64,000 nucleotides of DNA from Spisula solida (taxonomy: Eukaryota; Mollusca; Bivalvia; Venerida; Mactridae), in the NCBI GenBank assembly GCA_947247005.1, contig OX365959.1, positions 37,485,097 to 37,549,096 on the forward strand. Reading direction: 5' to 3'. A program made the position numbers and the translations under genes. Under the pieces are notes generated by a model that worked only from the letters and a program-made list of their open reading frames with translations, did not search any database and was not told where the DNA came from. Below, one piece after another: positions 13,364 to 25,262 of the stretch. The number at the start of each line of letters is the position of its first letter. Position 1 is the stretch's first letter.

Positions 13364-14129
13364 ATAGCAGGGAGAAGCGACTTTGTGCATAACATCAAGA
13401 CTTCAGCGAACACGTATCAGGTGACTACTTACGCTACAAGAGGCACTAAACAGCATATGGGAACCTACGTCTTTGAGATGTCAGTATAAACTTGTAATCC
13501 ACCAAACAGTTATGTAATAATAGAAGAAATAACTTACATAGCACGGTGACAAACGTTATTGCATAACATCAACAATATTGGGAACACGTACCAGTTACCT
13601 ACTTGCGCTACAAGAGGCAATAAACAGCATATGGGAACCTACGTCTTTGAGATGTCAGTATAAACTTGTAATCCACTAAACATTTATGTAATAATAGAAG
13701 AAATAACTTACATAGCACGGTGACAAGCGTTATTGCATAACATCAACAATTTTGGGAACACGTACCAGTTACCTACTTGCGCTACAAGAGGCACTAAACA
13801 GCATATGGGAACCTACGTCTTTGAGATGTCAGTATAAACTTGTAATCCACTAAACATTTATGTAATAATAGAAGAAATAACTTACATAGCACGGTGACAA
13901 GCGTTATTGCATAACATCAACAATTTTGGAAACACGTACCAGTTACCTACTTGCGCTACAAGAGGCACTAAACAGCATATGGGAACCTACGTCTTTGAGA
14001 TGTCAGTATAAACTTGTAATCCACTAAACATGTATGTAATAATAGAAGAAATAACTTACATAGCACGGTGACAAACGTTATTGCATAACATCAACAATTT
14101 TGGAAACACGTACCAGTTACCTTCTTGCG
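13364..14129 (-). repeat. 174-bp tandem repeat, five copies of an exon-like segment
   Basis: The 70-nt exon-like segment recurs at 13364-13433, 13538-13607, 13712-13781, 13886-13955 and 14060-14129, exactly 174 bp apart, together with its flanks. Copies 2 to 5 keep the open 22-codon phase, a TGCCTCTTGTAG-like or TGCATCTTTTAG-like acceptor and the GTAAG donor on the minus strand. Copy 1 is degenerate and has stops in that phase. Copies A and B of the locus contain the segment only once. This is either a tandem exon duplication in a dying gene or a young satellite that happens to include splice-like borders. Confidence 0.75.
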
Positions 14130-15615
14130 CTAAAAGATGCACTTAACGTCATATGGGAACCTACGTCTTTGAGATGTCAGTACAAATAGTGTGATCCCTG
14201 TAACTTGTATTCCAATTAACAATGATAAATACAGACGGTTGGATATATCTAGACATTGTTGCTTTTCAGTAGAGAATATATATAAATACTTTCCAATGAT
14301 GACTTATATTGTTACAGAAACTTTTGACAATATATAAGTATTGATACACACGTTGGGGACAATAGCGGGAAAAGTATGTGTGTTCATTTTGTAACATCAT
14401 GCTAACTTGTCATTTATTATTCAGGAAACGATAAACTAACTAGATCTTGTTGGACCTCAAAATTTCTTAGACCGATTATATATGCAACATAATTGCATTT
14501 GGGTGTTAAAAGCTCCGGTGTGGTCAATAATGCAACCCCTTTGTTAGAACATCAGATATTGACAATTTGTAAACGATCCATAACTAATTGATAACCTAGT
14601 AGACATGTGCTTGCCGCCAACTCAGGAGTGTACGTAACTTAAACGATGTGGAACGAATAACTCAACACTGCTAAAAGAACGACATCATCATCATCAGTAA
14701 AGAATAACGTTATTAGAGACATATTCAAGATAATTAGGGACATCATACTTTATGGGTGAAAACGTATTATACATAATTTATGATTATGTCAATATTTCAT
14801 TTTTAATTTACCAACGTTCTGTTGTTACGTTAGATGCTATAGAAAAAAGCAAAAGGAACAAATACTGCGTAAGTACAGCAATAAAATAGGACCAGTCACA
14901 TATTAAAGGTTAAAGGGAGCTTCGATCATCAAAAATGTGTTGGCAAAATCATTTTAAACACAATATTTGTCATGGCAAATTGGACACCATTTTTATCATA
15001 TACATGGTGGTGAGATCACATGATTTGATCTGTGAGCCTTTGATTCATTATCAAACAAATACAGTTGTTAGTTTTACTAATATGTTGGTTGAACGTGGAT
15101 GGCTTTGGTGGATAAATGAATCTTAAGTAAATAAACACGACTCAGTTATACCATTTAATTAATCAACTATGCATACAACTACGTTGATAAAACCAATCAA
15201 CGTAACACTACCTAAATATAACTACTCGTTTTTATCGGAACCTATAGATTATAACCGATGGAATCATCTCGAACGAACTCAGAAATATCTGAGGCCGTGC
15301 GACCATTCAACTTTGAATCCTAAATGCCCCGTTCACACATAACGGATCTATTCAACGAAGCCCGACGAATATAGTAATTGTGCGATGTCTATAATTTAAA
15401 GAATTCTGACCGAACAAAACTAATCGCAACGGACACATTTTTATCAATGTATTAACATTACTTAGTAGTACATCATGGAAATGCTTGATGCTATTGTAGC
15501 TGAACATGATTTATATTGACTGAATTTATTTGAAAAGTCAACGAGGAACTAATATGTAAAACCCAATATTTCATTGCAAAAAGACAGATTGTCAGAATAT
15601 TTTAGAATATTCAAT

Positions 15616-16560
15616 GAGGTTATATTGTTACCACCTAGACTGAATTATTCTCTATTCGATATAACGATTTCGTAAACTTTCATATACGCATGCATCATAA
15701 TGCTTTAGTAAAATGCGTATTTGTAAACAATATATTGTATGCGTTACAGTGCTCTTTATGAAGGGCTGTTTCCTTATAAAAAACTTGTTATTGACTTATG
15801 CTTTAGCCACTGGTAAGCTGTTTTTTTCAAGTATCATAGTCCCAAAGTTAAAAGGTTGAAACACGAAGGTTATAAACGTTTTCTTCAAGTCTCAGATACA
15901 GTACCGTGGTTCGTACAGAAAACTCTTACCAAAATGTAAGCAATTTTCAAGACAAAAACCACTTTGTCAAGGGAACATATTGCGAAAAATAAACAGTTAC
16001 TGTTGTGAATGATAATCCCACAAAATAACCCCAAAACAAAGATGACGAAATATTCACAAGCCTAAACACATAAAATGAAAACATGTCGACATGAGTACTA
16101 TAAACCTAATACTACATAACTTTATTTAACGGTAAAACCGTATATACACGTGCAGTTAGGTCTTGATATAATGACACCCGATATACACGTACTATAGTGC
16201 GCCCAGGATAATGTGAAAGGCGGGAAAATTTGGTATATTCCACAAAGGTGGATTACAATTATGTGCACGATTATCAGTTATGTTTTGAGTACAATACTGA
16301 CCTTATCTGTTTATTTAAGGTGATTGCACACTCTTCGGTTGAGCGGAAGTTTGAAATCGGTGTAAATAAGACTACAGAGCGTCTGACTACCATGATGAAA
16401 TAGTACGAAAAACTTAAAATTGATGTGTCAGCATATTCTCATGTCTTAAAATCGCGAATTTACTGTATAGTAATTGCTATATTATACTATAATAAACTTG
16501 CAGAAAAAAACTATAGCTTAAATTGTATGTATCATTTATTCTAAATGTATGAAACACCAA
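15616..16560. other. No gene seen
   Basis: AT-rich single-copy-looking sequence between copy C and the palindromic arrays. No ORF, RNA gene or repeat structure that I can support. Confidence 0.5.
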
Positions 16561-16589
16561 CACTCGCGAGTTCTAGCTACAACGTATGT

Positions 16590-16795
16590 GGAACGTATTT
16601 ACTTAGTAAAATGTTATTACTTATTTCAAGTAATGTTCAGTAATACTTACAGTAATTTATTACTAAGTATTACTTACTTTTTAAGCTATAGTAATATAAT
16701 ACTACTTGATGTAATTATGCTTCTTTAAGTAATTTAATCTGAGGGGAACTTCTACATTTAAGTAGTTATATTACTTAAAATTTGTATGAACAATA
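16590..16795. repeat. Palindromic low-complexity array (TTACTTAGTAA type), left block
   Basis: Dense variants of TTACTTAGTAA, AAGTAATA and TATTACTT in both orientations. The motif is self-complementary at its core (ACTTAGT/ACTAAGT), so the block can fold on itself. A longer block of the same kind lies at 18420-18725, which suggests both belong to one element or share an origin. Confidence 0.7.
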
Positions 16796-17216
16796 ATGTT
16801 GTACAGTATAGAATTTGCAATCAGAGTATACAGCCCAGTAAAATAAGTTAGGGCAATTTTATCACAATATCTCAGACCCCTAACTTAAATTTAAATGTTG
16901 AGCGGAAAATGATTTTCCATTTTAGTAATAGCAACCTTAATTGACTACATCGCCGCCACTTTCAATCGCAGACGTACAGCATCTTTACACAAGCCGTGTA
17001 TATACCAATTTACTTTATTTTTATTGGTGTACCTTGAACAGTATGTTAAGATACATGTATACTCTGAAATACAAACTCGTCATAAACTTTAACGTAAACA
17101 GATGACACTTGCAATATAGTTCTCATTATTCTTGGAACAGTAGAGCTAAAAAGCTTGCTGTATATATTTGACACATTCTTGATCACTTCAAGAGTTTTGT
17201 TATTGAATGTATGTAC

Positions 17217-17252
17217 TATATATACCAGACATAACAAGACTGCGTTCAATAT
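17217..17252 (-). repeat. Fragment of dispersed GGGGGCATAAGCGT repeat
   Basis: The reverse complement (GGGGGCATAAGCGTATATTG, then AACGCAGTCTTG) matches the plus-strand end at about 35876-35910, so this is a second copy of that repeat's terminal part and its adjoining sequence. Confidence 0.6.
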
Positions 17253-17699
17253 ACGCTTATGCCCCCTTGGATAAAGTAGGGTAAAGGGCTGTACAACGCT
17301 GGTAAAAGTCTGGAAAACCCTGGCATTTTTATCAGACAGCATGGACATTGGAACTTAGAAATTTTAGATGCTGGAAAAACATGTAAAATACTAATGTGGA
17401 AATTTTAGAGTCCAATTTTTAGGGGAACTTAGTCTATTTTTACATGAAAATAACTTAGAAAAATTGTATTTCAAAAGAGAAAAGGAAATAATCCAAAACC
17501 AAAATGTATGCTTCAACAAGCTTGAAAAATGCAAGGGCTAATATTCAGAAGTCTGCAAGTGTGCAAGAGCGGACAACATTTATATGTCTAAAAAACAAAG
17601 GGCCATAACTCCTTAAAATTTATCTGATCAAAGTTTGTGGATGACATTTACAACAAGACTTGGTTCTGACAAGTCATGAAAAGTTTCGTTGAAATCCGA

Positions 17700-18085
17700 C
17701 CGATCCCAGACAAAAGGATGACTCCCTCATGGTCACCATGATTTTTTATAGTCAACTATGTTTTATTGTGGTCAGCTATCAAATACCATGAAAAAATCAA
17801 GGTGAGAGCCTAGTCGACCATGGTTCACCATTGTCGAGTTAGAGTTACCAGTCCGACCATGGATTGGTCAACAGCTGTATTTAATCATGACACCATAGTT
17901 GACAATGGTTGACAGTTGTAAAGAATTTTGTTGACCAGGGTCAACAATGATCAACACAGCACTTCAATTCAGTCCACCATGGTAGACCATGGTCCAAATC
18001 AATAGGGTCATCTACTAGTCACCATCAACCTCCACATCCAGTTTGAGGAGTATAGACCATGATCACTGCTTGTCCGTAGTGACTA
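17700..18085. repeat. Degenerate CCATGG-centred palindromic repeats
   Basis: Irregular repeats of GACCATGGT, GTCAACCAT, TGGTTGACA and GTTGAC across about 380 bp. The consensus looks like a palindrome around CCATGG with GTC/GAC flanks. No coding potential. Confidence 0.6.
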
Positions 18086-18419
18086 CATACATGCAGGATG
18101 TTAACAATTTCTCAGCCAAACTTAATAAAGCAAATTTTGATGGACAACATATATCTGAGATATTATATTAATGCTATTTTATTATTATTAAAGGGAGGTA
18201 ATTTAAAAATTATACCATTAAATTGCCTTTAACACACTTAAAATACATTCAAAAAAGTAAATATTTTATCTTTTCCAAAGCTATAGAAGAATAAAACATA
18301 GCTATAAACTTAAATTGCTATTGTAAAAAAGAAACTTAAATGTTTCTTTTACTTTATGAATCTGTACATATAGGAAGTTTTTATCAACAGACATTAAATC
18401 AATCAGTATCTTGATTATT

Positions 18420-18725
18420 TATGATGCTGGTAATTGCTTTACTAAGTATTTTATATTTACTAAGTAAATTATTTACTTAGTAATTAACAAGTAATTGGTT
18501 AGTCAAATAAATACTTAGTAATTTATTGACTGAGTTATTTACAAGTAAATTATTTACTTAGTAAATATTTGGGTAGTAATTCTTTTACTTAGTAATTAAT
18601 AAGTAACTCATAAGTAATTAATTACTAAGTATTACTTGATTTTCTGACAACTATTTTTACTTGAAATTTTACTTGAAACAAGTAAAAAAATTACTTGATT
18701 TGAGTATTACTTAGTAATTTTTTTG
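18420..18725. repeat. Palindromic low-complexity array (TTACTTAGTAA type), right block
   Basis: About 300 bp built almost entirely from TTACTTAGTAA, AAGTAATT and AAATTATT variants on both strands, ending in AATTTTTTTGGAGTGTATA. The sequence between the two blocks (16796-18419) contains the CCATGG repeats and no gene. Confidence 0.75.
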
Positions 18726-20860
18726 GAGTGTATATTTGTTTTGCAGGCATCCCGACCACTTGAGAGGAAGGTTCTTTTGCAATTATTTATTATAGGAATA
18801 TAGACTAGCTAATGTGAAAGAGTGTTTAGCTAAAACTGGGCTCATCTTTAAATATACACTTTTTTCAAAAACAAATTATCGCGAAAACTGGATACAACGT
18901 ATTCAAAACGTTGATGTATTTTGTAAACTCTCCTGGTTTTTGACATTTCCGAAATCCCTTAAGTGTCAATTAAAAAAATCTAGCCGAGCAACTGCCATGA
19001 AATTATGGATAAAACTTCTATAATAGTCACTCTACTGGTTGCATGTACAAAAACAGTATGTTGTTCAACATTTTCGTATCATTTAAAAATGAAAAATCAC
19101 ATATTTTAAAAATCATTTAAAAATACAAATAACATGCATATTCTAAAACAAACGTTGTCGTGTGATTCCGCATATACGAAATTTCGTGCATGCCAAGTTT
19201 CATGTAATTTAGTGTCAATTATTTTCGGTAAAACGCAAATATCAGTTTTTAGGGGGCTTCCCCAAAATCTAAAAATATCTTAAAAACTAGCCGAGCAAAA
19301 CTGATGGGTTTGCACAAATATTATCATGAGTGTGTTCTTCATAAAAAGCAGGTGTTTGATACCTCTTGTACATGAATATTTAAGAGTTGTGAATTACCTT
19401 AAGTGATTTGTAAAACCAATTTTGCCACAGTTGAACAAACCGATTAATGTTTGTTAATATCACGTTATCCTGTGCGGACTATAACGAATTCATTATTGTG
19501 ACTTTATGTTTTGTGGACATCTTGTTTTGTGGACAAAAGTATTACATGTAATTAATACGCTCTTTGTATCAATTTAGCATACTAACATATTCGTTACAAC
19601 GACATTTGTTTGGGAACAAACAGCGCCGGTGTATCGAGCCATGACTGGATAGAATATCAAATACCAGAACCACGCTATTGTAGGTACACATGGAATCAAC
19701 ATTACAACATAATGAATGGAAAGCAATCTAAAACTGAAAACAACACAGTTAATCTTTTCTTCAAGGTCACAATTTATTTCACTTTAAAATCGAACGTTAT
19801 TGGCAATTATACAGATGGAACTTTAATCCAGAATGTTGCTATCGACAAATGACGAATATTGCACGTTGTTTCTACGCCCTATGTTTTTGTTGTTTATATC
19901 CCGGGTTTTTCAGCAACATGTTTGCAAATGTTTAACTTGTTCGGAAACATATACTAAAATAGTTACGATTCGTCGCTTTGTAAGTAAATGTTTCAAAGCT
20001 TCTAGAAAATGCTACACTGCTTAACTTGTGTCTTATGTTCAAAAGCCATTACCATAAAGGTCCATGTCTTCGTATCTGCACTAGAATTTCAAATTTATTT
20101 GGCATCTTGACAATTTGCATTTTACCATCGTCTTATCTGTGTACAGTAATGTTGTTAAATCCATTAATGTTGACACAAATTTAAATCCAGGCTTATTGCA
20201 TTCCAATAATGTAAACATGTGCATCGGATACATATGTGTCTGTTTTCTCAACTATATTTGACATAAAAACGACTTGACAACACTTAGTGTGTGTTACAAA
20301 ACTGAACAGTGGGTACGGACTAACATACATGTACTTCCAAAACATAACGCGGATGACCTCGGCTATTTAATGTAATCGAAAAATGCAAAACATTCAGATT
20401 TCAACAAGGTTAAATCCAATGTACCTGTTAGCTACTATATTGTAACGTTTCAAGCTTGACAATAGTGAGCAGTACCAAAAGCGGGAGAATGTCCAAATAA
20501 GAAACTTTACACCAGCTGGTGACGTCACAAGTGACGTCATTGGTCTCTTAAATCAAATCTACAAGACCGTGATGACGACAGCCTTGATCATAGTACCCAT
20601 AGTCAATCTTTGATAGTCAGCCAGAAAGAAACAACGAATCATCAATCCATTCCACATGTGGTTCCCGGGAAGTAGAATTGGACACCCTTGCAGTTTTGTA
20701 AGAGGCGACTGGACTAAATGGGAGAGTATCAAGCTATGGAACAAATAGTCCAAGTTAATGTGTTAATAGACCTTGTGCTCCCACGATAGGTCTTTTGATC
20801 AAGCAGCTATGAACAGGAAAACTTGTATCACAAACCCGGAGTATGTTCTACTGTCTTGGT
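18726..20860. other. No gene seen
   Basis: AT-rich DNA. Two related strings, AAAATCTAGCCGAGCAA (about 18975) and AAAACTAGCCGAGCAAA (about 19285), hint at an old repeat, and GACGTCACAAGTGACGTC (about 20521) is a CRE-like palindrome. The open frames here are short, lack splice context and are treated as chance. Confidence 0.4.
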
Positions 20861-21245
20861 TGACAGCTATTCGTGGGGAGGAAGTCGCCGTTAGGCCTAT
20901 GTAAAAACCTCCACCAACGAAGTTGGCGAGAGTCAGTCAGTAGTGACGTTATTACCAAAATTGGACATTCATGCATGACCCATCATATGACCGTACAACT
21001 GTCATCAGAACGATGTGGAGTTGTCCAGTTGAACCGTGGACAGGGTAGAGCGGCACATGGTCCAAAGCCTCGAAGGTGTCCGCTCTAATCTACTGACTGC
21101 TGCTCTGAGACTTCTACTTTGACTAGGGAAGATCAGAGTAGTCACAACAAACTAGTTCGCATCATGCAATGGAATGCTGAAGGGGTACAGCACAAAAAGC
21201 GAGAGCTGCAAATATTTCTTAAGACGAACAGCATAGACATCTTCT
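20860..21245 (+). mobile_element. LINE 5' fragment with endonuclease N-terminus
   Basis: The frame from about 21119 encodes SSHNKLVRIMQWNAEGV...KKRELQIFLKTNSIDIF. The motif (R)IMQWNAEGV with a following K..ELQ.FL....IDI is the first strand and helix of the AP-endonuclease (exonuclease-endonuclease-phosphatase) domain of Jockey/CR1-like non-LTR retrotransposon ORF2, where the N of QWNAEG is a conserved active-site position. The homology ends abruptly after about 35 residues, so catalytic residues further on and all of the reverse transcriptase are missing. The upstream 250 bp are GC-richer and probably belong to the same element. It is a dead fragment. Confidence 0.75.
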
Positions 21246-21807
21246 GGATACTGTTTTATAAAAGCAATTACGATAATCATAAACATACGTTCAAATTTAA
21301 ATTCATACAAATTCTTTAAAATCTACTCACTGTGGACAGATATGGTTCGTTTACTAAATCGAATTAATATTTAACAGCCCTTAATTGCAATTTGTAACTT
21401 TTTAAGGATTGTAAAGCATTTTTATAAAATCTGAACGCATGTTTACTTTTCTCGTAAGTGCTTTGATAATACAGAAGCCAACTGCTCTATTTGTACTGGT
21501 GCAGTAATCATAAAGACAAATCCTGATCGACAGAATTGAGTGTTCTATATAATAGTTCTTCTTATGTACAAACGTTGAGACATTCAGCGCACGAAACCTC
21601 TCGTGTAGAATCGAACTTTTTCATTACCTTTAAGGGAAACTTAAATCAATGTTAGAGAGCTTTTTGAAGAATGAATGCATTACTTTAAAGTAATAGAAAT
21701 TCATGTACTTGTATACAATCATTGTGTCCCGTAGTTTCTATTACAATAGTTAAAACCAGACTTTTCAAGCCGTAAATTGTTAAATAATATTCATAATTTC
21801 AGTACAT

Positions 21808-22203
21808 TTAAAGTCCCATTATGCCTTAAATGGCTATTTTCAAAAAGGTATAACTTGGTAAACTATCTACAGAATGATGCATTTTGAGCACTTTAGTTGA
21901 GTCACAAAGGAGGAAAAACCATAAGAAATTAAGCATACACTGTCAGTTGGTTTGTAAACAAACTAACGAAATGTAAGCAATAAATGCATTATTTTAAGTC
22001 TAAGGGGAGCAACTCTTGCAAAATTAGTATTTTTTCATCCATACATTTTACTAAATGTGATTTTTGGCATAATATTTCGCAGACATATCTGATATTCTGT
22101 CGTCAATTTATAGGTTATTTGTTTAAAGTATCCTAATTCTTTGTATTTAGTCTATTTACAGGATGATCGGGAAAAAATAATTGGGAGAGATAATGTGCCT
22201 TAC
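21808..22203. mobile_element. Dispersed ~400-bp MITE family 'TTAAAGCCACATTA', copy 1
   Basis: Shares with 26648-27030 and 34503-34906 a series of common blocks (GGCTATTTTCAAAAAG, TTTTGAGCACTTTAG, GTTGGTTTGTTTACAAA, ATCTAAGGG, GGGAGAGATAATGTG). The ends are mutated here, but the best copy (34503-34906) shows 14-bp inverted ends. No coding capacity. Confidence 0.8.
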
Positions 22204-22514
22204 AACAACATGAACTTAAAAATGCTTTAAAATGAGAATTCTGGAAACTTCATTATTATTTGAAATATTGTACGAGATAGGATAGTATTACATGGTATTT
22301 TCAACTGATATTTTATCTCAGTAATTAGTGATTATATACACGCATGTTAATTAAATAAAGTTATTACTGAATCTAGCTACTTTCCGGAGTCTAACGCACA
22401 TTATAGCAGTGTGTCAGGATATTTATAACATCTAATAGATTCTACACTTCAAATTAAAGCTGCAAATTATGCTGTTTAAGTCAAATATCATAAAGAATAT
22501 CAGGTAAGTACGCG

Positions 22515-23535
22515 TACGGTGGCATAGAGGGGACACAGGAAATAATTTATTTCATACGTGCTAGATCAACCACGTAATAGCTATCAATTGCGCACGAGTT
22601 AGTTATTACGTGTTCACGTGTTAGCTATTACGTGCGCACGTGGTAGTAGTATTTTCTTTATAACGCGCGCACGTGTTAGCTATATATATATTACTTGCGC
22701 ACGTAATACTACCGCGTGCGCACGTAATATTAGCTAACATGCGCGTACATAATAACCTACACTCTCACGTGCGCACGATGACGTAATACTATCACGTGCG
22801 CACGTGGTAGTTATCAGGCGCGTAGCTACCTGTACGCAGAATACGCAGTTGCGTACACATTCTTCTCAAAAGGTGAAAAAATAAATGATCGAAAAATGCA
22901 ATAAAAACTGATGCCTAAGCCCACGCACGTTGATTTAACTTCGTGCTAAAAGCCCTAAGGGGGGGTAATCCTTTAGTATTTTCAGCATTTCTTAGAAACA
23001 CTTCTAAAAAGCTCTATACACAAAAAACTTTTTATCAGTAAAAATAATATTAAAGACGATGCAAAAAACACGCCAGAACGCACCAGAGACGTTCTAGCAA
23101 ACACATTTTTTCCGGGGGAGCATTCCCCCCAGACTCACCTAGACATTTTGCGTACACATTCAAATACCTCTAGCTACGAAATGATCGAAAAATGCAATAA
23201 AAACTGATGCCTAAGCCCACGCACGTTGATTTAACTTCGTGCTAAAAGCCCTAAGGGGGGTAATCCTTTAGTATTTTCAGCATTTCTTAGAAACACTTCT
23301 AAAAAGCTCTATACACAAAAAACTTTTTATCAGTAAAAATAATATTAAAGACGATGCAAAAAACACGCCAGAACGCAACAGAGACGTTCTAGCAAACACA
23401 TTTTTTCCGGGGGAGCATTCCCCCCAGACCCACCTAGACATTTTGCGTACACAATCAAATACCTCTAGCTACGCCCCTGGTTATAACGTGCGCATGTGGT
23501 AGTAATTATTCATGTGTCCACTCTATGCCACCGTA
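22515..23535. mobile_element. DNA element with TACGGTGGCATAGAG inverted ends and an E-box-rich core
   Basis: The left end TACGGTGGCATAGAGGGGAC matches the reverse complement of the right end (CTCTATGCCACCGTA) with few mismatches over about 30 bp. The subterminal core (about 22575-22810 and 23485-23505) is packed with CACGTGCGCACGTG-like palindromes and TAATAGCTA strings. A foreign dimer (22815-23479) is inserted within it. No transposase; non-autonomous. Confidence 0.75.
22815..23479. mobile_element. Tandem dimer of the CAGGGGCGTAGCT element, nested insertion
   Basis: The left end CAGGCGCGTAGCTAC and right end GTAGCT(A)CGCCCCTG are inverted. The internal sequence (ATGATCGAAAAATGCAATAA ... 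GGGGGAGCATTCCCCCC) occurs twice, meeting at about 23178 where the second copy lacks the first ~70 bp. A 5-bp direct repeat GTTAT flanks the whole dimer (22810-22814 and 23480-23484), so it probably inserted as a dimer. The related single copy is at 24168-24487. Confidence 0.82.
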
Positions 23536-24167
23536 AGGTACTCATTTTGCACCAAGGTTTGCTACGATGTAAGGGGCACAACTGCTACATGGCTGTTATA
23601 ATTGTTACTGACATATTAATCTCCCTTGCAAAAATAAATACAATCCAGTGTAAAGAAACAACTATTTTATATTCAATACTGACGAACACGCGAATATATG
23701 CATTTGTATCAATTATCTCAGAGATATAAATGACAGGAAATGACAAAGTACAGCATTGTCGCATTTATTATTACGTCGAAACCGAAAGTAGAAATGCGAC
23801 GTACATTTGGATATGTTCGGCTGTTACCCTTTTTACAGAAATCGAAACAAAAACGACAAAGGCATCAATCCTATACTGTCTTCATGTAGCTATACTCTAA
23901 GGTAATTAACTGTATTTTGATAACCAAGATCAACATGTATGATAAATATGCACAATTTGTGATTGTCAAACTGCCACTGAGTATCTGAAAGAAAAGAACG
24001 TTAATTGTACCAGTAGTCGGATTATACATTTTTCGACCATTTAAGTTCGTTTATAATTGTGCAAGTAAGTCAATGTATCTGAAGTATTTAATTTTAATTT
24101 GATATTTATCTTCTATCTTCATATAAGGTTTATATTATTGAACATCTATTAATGTTGCCAGTCTTAT

Positions 24168-24487
24168 CAGGCGCGTAGCTACTTGTACGCAGAATACGCA
24201 GCTGCGTACACATTCTTTTTAAAAAGTGAAAAAATAAATGATCGAAAAATGCAATAAAAACTGATGCCTAAGCCCAAAGCCTTTAGTATTTTCAGCATTT
24301 CTTAGAAAAACTTTTAAAAAGCTTTATAAAACAAAAAAAAAACCTGGTTTTATCAGTAAAATAATGTTAAAGATGAAGCAAAAAACACATGCCAGAACGC
24401 ACCAGAGACGTTCTAGCGAACCAAATCTTTTCGGGGACCCCCTAGCCATTTTGCGTACACATTCAATTACCTCTAGCTACGCCCCTG
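24168..24487. mobile_element. CAGGGGCGTAGCT element, single copy with 5-bp target duplication
   Basis: 320 bp with inverted ends CAGGCGCGTAGCTAC and TAGCTACGCCCCTG, flanked by CTTAT on both sides (24163-24167 and 24488-24492). Internally it follows the 22815 copies, with deletions. The short ORF from 24364 is a by-product. A related left end occurs at 40224. Confidence 0.85.
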
Positions 24488-24561
24488 CTTATAGTTATAA
24501 TGCACCTATCAATATTTCGAGGGGGGGAGCATACGTATATATTCTACATGACCAAGCTTCC

Positions 24562-25082
24562 ATATCGACATTACAACTTAAAACCCGTTTTCCGGGATTA
24601 CGGAATTAATTGAGGGACAATGTGCGAGATATTCCGAATGTACGTCAGGGGGGGAACGGATATAGCGTATAGAGCAACTAGGTACAAAATTGCGATTATT
24701 TTAGCCAAATGCTAAGAATTTGTAAAAAGTCTTACTAGAAAACAATGACAACACAATTTTACCACCTCGCTGATAATATTTTCGCCTAAATAATATGTTT
24801 GACTTGAAAAATGCTTATTTTTCCCGACATCGGTATCGGGCCACGGAAGCGGCAGTGTAGAATAAAATGCAATATTTTAAATATAAAGCATTTTTTAGGA
24901 TAATTCTTGCTAAAGTTTAAAAACAAAGATGTTTAATGATAATGTGTAATAAGTTTTTCATGTTTAAACGTTGAAAACAGAATAATTACATACACTCCCG
25001 CTACACCGCTTATTGCTCGCTAACCCCCTGACCGTGAAATTTCGGTTCCGGAAAAACGGGTTTTATTGAGTAATGTCGATAT
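24562..25082. mobile_element. MITE-like element with ATATCGACATTA inverted ends
   Basis: The left end ATATCGACATTAC...AAAACCCGTTTTCCGG and the reverse complement of the right end (ATATCGACATTACTCAATAA..ACCCGTTTTTCCGG) agree over about 40 bp. The 520 bp contain no gene. Target-site duplication is not clear. Confidence 0.65.
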
Positions 25083-25262
25083 CGAGAAGACAGAGGATGA
25101 CTCACAGACACGCTGATTATTATTCCGGATCACGGGAAATAGGCCTCATCCAGATGTTAGATTCTGGTATTGCCAATTGGGGAATTTAGACCCTGCAAAA
25201 AGCAGACGATTTATGAATTGCTGGCCGTTCTATACACAAGGAAGTGGCTAGAGGTCCGGTAA

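Larger units (their letters stand above)
11982..15615. repeat. Segmental tandem repeat, copy C (diverged, truncated)
   Basis: Third copy of the locus, starting at the stretch ending in GGATTTTGGTGTA. Identity to A and B is visibly lower than between A and B, with many small indels. Homology stops near 15615, in the sequence that in B lies at about 9540, so the MITE and everything distal to it are missing. It carries a private 174-bp tandem expansion (13364-14129) and a private insertion of roughly 80 bp near 14455-14535. Confidence 0.82.
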
